From assembly GCA_025454155.1 (NCBI GenBank), contig JALOOZ010000002.1:1-47754 (forward strand): DNA of 47,754 bases, read 5' to 3'. Made by a program: the position numbers and the translations under genes. Below, in pieces: positions 43,514-47,754 of this stretch. The notes under the pieces were generated by a model that worked only from the letters and a program-made list of their open reading frames with translations, was not told where the DNA came from and ran no database searches. Origin of the DNA: Thermodesulfobacteriota bacterium (GTDB lineage: Bacteria; Desulfobacterota; Desulfomonilia; UBA1062). How positions within the stretch are numbered: position 1 is the stretch's first letter; each line of letters starts with the position of its first letter.

Positions 43514-46066
43514 ATGAAGATCAGGTCCTTTAGGGTGATTCCCACCCTGCCCGAGACGCTCAATCCCATCCTTCAGCTCGCATACAACGTCTGGTACTGC
43601 TGGAACCACAAAGGCCTGAGGCTTTTCCAGCACATGGACCGGGACCTCTGGGAGGAGACCGGCCACAACCCGGTGGACATGCTCTCCCGCATCTCCCAGG
43701 GGCGCATCATGGATCTCATGGAGGACGAGGGATTCCTGTCCCAGATGAAGAAGACCTACGAGGAGTTCGAAGACTATATCGAGGAGAAGGGAGTCTACTC
43801 CTTTCTGCTGGCACAGCCCATCGACTTCACCATCGCCTACTTCTCCATGGAGTTCGGCATAACCGAGAGCCTGCCCATCTACTCGGGCGGGCTGGGGGTG
43901 CTGGCGGGCGACCACCTGAAGAGCGCCAGCGACCTGCGGCTGCCGCTGACCGGTATCGGTCTCCTGTACAAGCATGGCTACTTCACCCAGTATCTGAGCT
44001 GGGACGGCTGGCAGCAGGAGGAGTCGCCGAACAACGACTTCTACCACATGACCCTCATGCTCGAGCAGACCAAGAGCGGCAGGCCCGTCAAGATATCTGT
44101 GAAGATGGGGGACAGGGAATGCTGGGCCCAGATATGGAAGTGCCGGGTGGGCCGCGTGCCGCTGTACCTCCTGGATTCGAATGTCGAGGAAAACCACCCC
44201 GATGAGCGCAACATCACCGGCGGCCTCTATGCAGGCAACCAGGAGGACAGGCTCCGCCAGGAGATCCTGCTGGGCATCGGCGGCATGAGGGCCCTGGATG
44301 CCCTGGGCATCGATCCCATGGTGTACCACATGAACGAGGGCCACAGCTTTCTGGTGGGGCTCGAACGTATCCGCAACCTCATGAAGCGCAGCAACCTCGA
44401 TTTCAAGACCGCCCGCGAGCTGGTGAAGGCATCGTTCGTCTTCACCACCCACACGCCGGTCCCTGCAGGGAACGACGTCTTCGATATCGGGCTCGTGGAA
44501 AAATACCTCAAACCCTTCGTGGACGACCTGGGCGTCCCGTGGGCCGAGTTCCTTGCACTGGGCAGGAAGAACCCCTTCGACGACAAGGAAGGGTTCGGGG
44601 CGACCGTGTTCGCCATCAAGAACTCGGCCTTCCGCAACGGGGTGAGCAAGCTCCATGGCGAGGTGTCCCGGGATATGTGGAAGGACATCTGGCCCCATGT
44701 CAAGACCGAGGATGTGCCGATATCCTCCATCACCAACGGCATCCACATCCCCTCGTGGATCTCCGACGAGATGGCCGAGCTCTTCGACCGGTACCTGGGG
44801 CCCAAGTGGAAGGAAGATCCGGACAACCAGAAGGTGTGGGAGCGCATCGACGAGATACCCGACGCCGAGCTCTGGTCCACCCATCAGCGACGCAGGGAGC
44901 GGCTCGTGGCGTATGCCCGCAGGAGGCTCATGAGGCAGCTCGCCACACGCGGCGGCAAGCCGAAGGACATCCAGCGGGCCATGGAGACGCTGCATCCGGA
45001 TGCGCTCACCATAGGCTATGCAAGGCGGTTCGCCACCTACAAGCGGGGAATGCTCATCTTCCGGGACATCGAGAGACTCAAGGCGATCCTTTCCAGCCGC
45101 GAGCTTCCCGTGCAGCTCATCGTCGCAGGCAAGGCGCATCCCAGGGACCATGAAGGCAAGACCATCATCCAGAGGATCATCCACATAGCCCGGGAGGAGC
45201 CTTTCAGGGACAGGATCGTGTTTCTGGAAGACTACAACATGAACATCACCCGCTACCTGGTCGAAGGCGTGGACGTGTGGCTCAACAACCCCAGGAGGCC
45301 GCTTGAGGCCTGCGGCACATCGGGCATGAAGGCCACTGCCAACGGCGCGCTCAACCTGAGCGTACAGGACGGCTGGTGGGTGGAGGGATACCGGCCCGAT
45401 CTCGGCTGGTCCATCGGCAACGGCGAGGTCTATGACAACCACGACTACCAGGACCAGGTGGAAAGCAAGGCCGTCTACGACCTGCTGGAGCGCGAGATCA
45501 TCCCGCTGTTCTACGAACGGGGGCTCGACGGCCTGCCCAGGGGGTGGATCGGGATGATGAAGAAGTCCATGCGCACCCTGTGCCCGGTGTTCAATTCGAA
45601 CCGGATGGTGGAAGAGTACACCGACCGGTGCTACATGGCCGCCGCCCTGAACATGAAGGCGCTCACCGGGGACAATTTCAAGACCGTCCGCCAGGTGGTC
45701 AAGTGGAAGGACACCCTGTCGTCGAAGTGGACCGATGTGGCGGTGCAGGACATCAGCCACGAGGGCGGAGACGAGGTGGCTGTTCACAGCGACATAACGA
45801 TCCGTGCAGAGGTGAAGCTGGGTACCATCAGCCCCTCCGACGTGAGCGTGCGCGTGTACTACGGCATCATCGACGATGCAGGCAACCTGTCCGGGACGAA
45901 AGATGTGATGATGGATCACATCAAGGAGCTCGGCAAGGGGGTGCACCTCTTCGAGAGCCGCATCACCTGCGAGGACACGGGCAGGTTCGGATACTCCGTG
46001 AGGATACTGCCGTCGCACCCGAGCCTCATCTACCCGGTGGACATGGGGCTGATCTGCTGGGCATGA
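43514..46066 (+). CDS. glgP: Alpha-glucan (glycogen/maltodextrin) phosphorylase, GT35
   Basis: PLP-dependent phosphorolysis of alpha-1,4-glucans to glucose 1-phosphate in the cytoplasm. The 850-aa protein belongs to the group with an N-terminal DUF3417-like domain (PTLPETLNPILQLAYNVWYCW). Its catalytic core includes YFSMEFGITESLPIYSGGLG, ITNGIHIPSWIS and the PLP loop EACGTSGMKATANG, with Lys606 as the PLP lysine. GlgP of this kind is shared by Thermotoga, cyanobacteria and deltaproteobacteria. GAAAGGGG precedes the start. A 167-nt gap separates it from cpoB. Its stop overlaps the pyruvate kinase start as ATGA. Confidence 0.93.
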   Translation: MKIRSFRVIPTLPETLNPILQLAYNVWYCWNHKGLRLFQHMDRDLWEETGHNPVDMLSRISQGRIMDLMEDEGFLSQMKKTYEEFEDYIEEKGVYSFLLAQPIDFTIAYFSMEFGITESLPIYSGGLGVLAGDHLKSASDLRLPLTGIGLLYKHGYFTQYLSWDGWQQEESPNNDFYHMTLMLEQTKSGRPVKISVKMGDRECWAQIWKCRVGRVPLYLLDSNVEENHPDERNITGGLYAGNQEDRLRQEILLGIGGMRALDALGIDPMVYHMNEGHSFLVGLERIRNLMKRSNLDFKTARELVKASFVFTTHTPVPAGNDVFDIGLVEKYLKPFVDDLGVPWAEFLALGRKNPFDDKEGFGATVFAIKNSAFRNGVSKLHGEVSRDMWKDIWPHVKTEDVPISSITNGIHIPSWISDEMAELFDRYLGPKWKEDPDNQKVWERIDEIPDAELWSTHQRRRERLVAYARRRLMRQLATRGGKPKDIQRAMETLHPDALTIGYARRFATYKRGMLIFRDIERLKAILSSRELPVQLIVAGKAHPRDHEGKTIIQRIIHIAREEPFRDRIVFLEDYNMNITRYLVEGVDVWLNNPRRPLEACGTSGMKATANGALNLSVQDGWWVEGYRPDLGWSIGNGEVYDNHDYQDQVESKAVYDLLEREIIPLFYERGLDGLPRGWIGMMKKSMRTLCPVFNSNRMVEEYTDRCYMAAALNMKALTGDNFKTVRQVVKWKDTLSSKWTDVAVQDISHEGGDEVAVHSDITIRAEVKLGTISPSDVSVRVYYGIIDDAGNLSGTKDVMMDHIKELGKGVHLFESRITCEDTGRFGYSVRILPSHPSLIYPVDMGLICWA

Positions 46067-47490
46067 AGATCCCGCTCCACAAGACCAAGATCATCTGCAC
46101 CATCGGCCCCGCTTCGAATACCTCCGCGGTCATGGAGCGGATGATCCTTGCCGGCATGGACATTGCCCGCATCAATTTCTCCCACGGCGACTTCACCTCC
46201 CATGCGGAGACCATCGCATCCTTGAGAGGCGCCGAGCGTTCCACAGGCAAACGCATCGCCGTCATGGCCGACCTGCCGGGTCCCAAGATGCGCATCGGTG
46301 AGCTCGCCCGTGAGCCCGTCGAACTCAAGGCCGGGGAAGATTTCTCGCTCACCACCGAGGACATCACGGGCGACGGGGAGCGGGTTTCCGTGACCTTCAA
46401 GCGACTCCCACAGGCCGTCAGGGAAGGCGACACCCTCTTTCTCAACGACGGCATGATACAGCTCAGGGTTACCGGTGTCGAAGGTCCCGAGGTATTCTGT
46501 GCCGTTGTGGTCGGGGGAGAACTGAGGTCCCGCAAGGGGCTCAACCTGCCGGGCATCGACCTGGGCATCAGCGCCTTCACGGAGAGGGACCATGCGTGTC
46601 TGCGGTTCGCGGCCATCCACGGGGTGGATGCCCTGTGCCAGTCCTTCGTCGTCTCGGGTGACGATGTCCGGGCCGTGCGTGCTGCTGCGGATGAGCTCGG
46701 GTACCACCCCTTCATCATCGCCAAGATCGAGCGCTCGGGGGCCCTGGACCATCTCGACGATATCCTGGAGGCCGCCGACGGCATCATGATCGCCCGCGGA
46801 GACCTCGGCGTGGAGATCCCCATCGAGCGCATGGCCGTGGTGCAGAAGCAGGTCATGCACGCTGCCACCGTGCTCGGCAAGCCGGTGATCACGGCCACCC
46901 AGATGCTCGAGTCCATGACCGAGAACAAGCGGCCCACCAGGGCCGAGGCCACGGACGTGGCGAACGCCATCCTGGACGGCACCGACTGCGTGATGCTTTC
47001 GGCGGAATCGGCCATGGGGAAATACCCCGAAGAGGCCACGGACATGCTCGGGCGCATCGCTGCGGCCACCGAGCCCTTCGGCCCTGGATACCGCCTGAGG
47101 GAGAGGCTCAAGGAGGTCCTGAACACCAGGGCGACGGGCATGTCGGACCTGGTGGTGTTCAGCATCGAGACGGCCCTGCGGCATGTATCCCCCGCCGCCG
47201 TGGTCGTGCCGACCCTGAGCGGTGCCACGGCCCGAAGCATCGCCCGGTTCCGGCCGCCCGTGTGGATCGTTGCCGTCAGCCCGGATCTTTCCACCTGCCG
47301 GAGGCTCGTGTTTTCCTCCGGGGTCTTCCCGGTCCATGAGCCGGACTATCCGGAGGACTGGAAGTCATACAGCAGGGCCTGGCTTGCCGCGCACGGGGTG
47401 GAAGGCGACCTGGTCATCCTGGCCGAGGGTCCTTCCCCGAAGAATCCTCAGGCCAGCCACCGCATGGAGATCATCGACCTGAAAGCCTGA
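46063..47490 (+). CDS. pyk: Pyruvate kinase
   Basis: Transfers phosphate from phosphoenolpyruvate to ADP, the last ATP-yielding glycolytic step. The 475-aa protein has KTKIICTIGPAS at the N-terminus, the A-domain substrate and metal motifs (ARINFSHG, IIAKIERSGAL, IMIARGDLGVEIP, ATQMLESM) and a C-domain for allosteric effectors (about 350-475). I set the start at 46063 because it matches the family N-terminus exactly and overlaps the glgP stop by ATGA; the 173 open codons before it lie within glgP. Pairing with a glycogen phosphorylase suggests co-regulated glycogen use. Confidence 0.96.
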   Translation: MKIPLHKTKIICTIGPASNTSAVMERMILAGMDIARINFSHGDFTSHAETIASLRGAERSTGKRIAVMADLPGPKMRIGELAREPVELKAGEDFSLTTEDITGDGERVSVTFKRLPQAVREGDTLFLNDGMIQLRVTGVEGPEVFCAVVVGGELRSRKGLNLPGIDLGISAFTERDHACLRFAAIHGVDALCQSFVVSGDDVRAVRAAADELGYHPFIIAKIERSGALDHLDDILEAADGIMIARGDLGVEIPIERMAVVQKQVMHAATVLGKPVITATQMLESMTENKRPTRAEATDVANAILDGTDCVMLSAESAMGKYPEEATDMLGRIAAATEPFGPGYRLRERLKEVLNTRATGMSDLVVFSIETALRHVSPAAVVVPTLSGATARSIARFRPPVWIVAVSPDLSTCRRLVFSSGVFPVHEPDYPEDWKSYSRAWLAAHGVEGDLVILAEGPSPKNPQASHRMEIIDLKA

Positions 47491-47495
47491 TGGGG

Positions 47496-47523
47496 TAGAC
47501 AAAACACCCGCGATCCATATAGA
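47496..47523 (+). promoter_or_regulatory. Candidate promoter of the tRNA-Leu gene
   Basis: TAGACA (47496-47501) and TATAGA (47518-47523, extending to TATAGAAT) are 16 nt apart and end 11 nt before the mature tRNA 5' end. This spacing suits a tRNA promoter and implies the gene is not only read through from pyk. Confidence 0.6.
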
Positions 47524-47532
47524 ATCACCCCC

Positions 47533-47619
<87 letters not shown>

Positions 47620-47754
47620 TTGATTTCATTGAGCTTTCCGGTTGCACAGTCATCTCCTGCCACCCTGTATGACCTGGAATCCTGAGTTCCATGTGAATTG
47701 TAACAAGGAAATAACTTAACCATCAGATATTATTTCCATGGAGCTGGTGGAGTC

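Noticed and set aside
43172-46018. A 948-codon open frame antisense to glgP and cpoB
   Set aside because: Very long, but it is the mirror of two well-recognised genes in a GC-rich sequence. It is rich in His/Asp/Val/Leu with no domain motif, and has no ribosome binding site or spacing of its own.

Overview
The window is a GC-rich, gene-dense stretch of a Gram-negative bacterial chromosome. It carries a complete division and cell-wall (dcw) cluster, a full tol-pal operon, and an anaerobe-style set of acyl-CoA enzymes: an AMP-forming acyl-CoA synthetase, two acyl-CoA dehydrogenases and an NDP-forming acyl-CoA synthetase alpha subunit. MurE has the DNPR signature of the meso-diaminopimelate enzyme, and TolQRAB-Pal-CpoB implies an outer membrane. 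Together this suggests a deltaproteobacterium (Desulfobacterota), perhaps a fatty-acid-oxidising or syntrophic one. That placement is an inference from gene content, not from a database search. No insertion sequence, prophage or CRISPR array is visible.

Layout. (1) 1-3100, minus strand: a beta-oxidation-type operon (acyl-CoA dehydrogenase, acyl-CoA synthetase, then a gene leaving the window), with a promoter overlapped by a 15-bp palindrome. (2) 3120-7300, minus: hisF with a terminator, a large DmdC-type acyl-CoA dehydrogenase, and a membrane-anchored GT2 glycosyltransferase. (3) 7570-11135, minus: a cysteine synthase with its own terminator, preceded by a tight three-gene unit of glycosylglycerate-synthase-like glycosyltransferase, lone receiver domain and PHP phosphoesterase. 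(4) 11380-14800, plus: an XPB-type helicase overlapping a gene for a partner that carries the same accessory domain plus a WYL-like C-terminus. (5) 14800-18820: an M48 metalloprotease with TPRs (minus), divergent from a secreted FN3/PKD-repeat protein (plus) that ends in a clear terminator. (6) 18819-37636, minus: one run of 18 genes, mraZ-rsmH-ftsL-ftsI-murE-murF-mraY-(44-aa ORF)-murD-ftsW-murG-murC-murB-ftsQ-ftsA-ftsZ-alr-acyl-CoA synthetase alpha. Most junctions are ATGA or longer overlaps. (7) 37822-43346, plus: a soluble PAS histidine kinase followed by tolQ-tolR-tolA-tolB-pal-cpoB. (8) 43514-47490, plus: alpha-glucan phosphorylase and pyruvate kinase joined by an ATGA overlap. (9) 47535-47619: tRNA-Leu(UAG) with its own promoter. 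The last 135 bases hold nothing I can identify.

How the genes work together. The dcw run makes lipid II (MurC-F, MraY, MurG, with D-alanine from Alr) and the septal machine that uses it (FtsZ, A, Q, L, W, I). The tol-pal operon diverging from it constricts the outer membrane at the same site, so envelope division genes are transcribed outward from one 185-bp region. No ddl (D-Ala-D-Ala ligase) is present in the cluster. The glgP-pyk pair joins the start of glycogen breakdown to the last ATP-yielding step of glycolysis.

The least explained items are the glycosyltransferase/receiver/PHP unit, in which the glycosyltransferase has lost its DXD motif; the XPB helicase and its domain-sharing partner; and the 44-codon ORF between mraY and murD.
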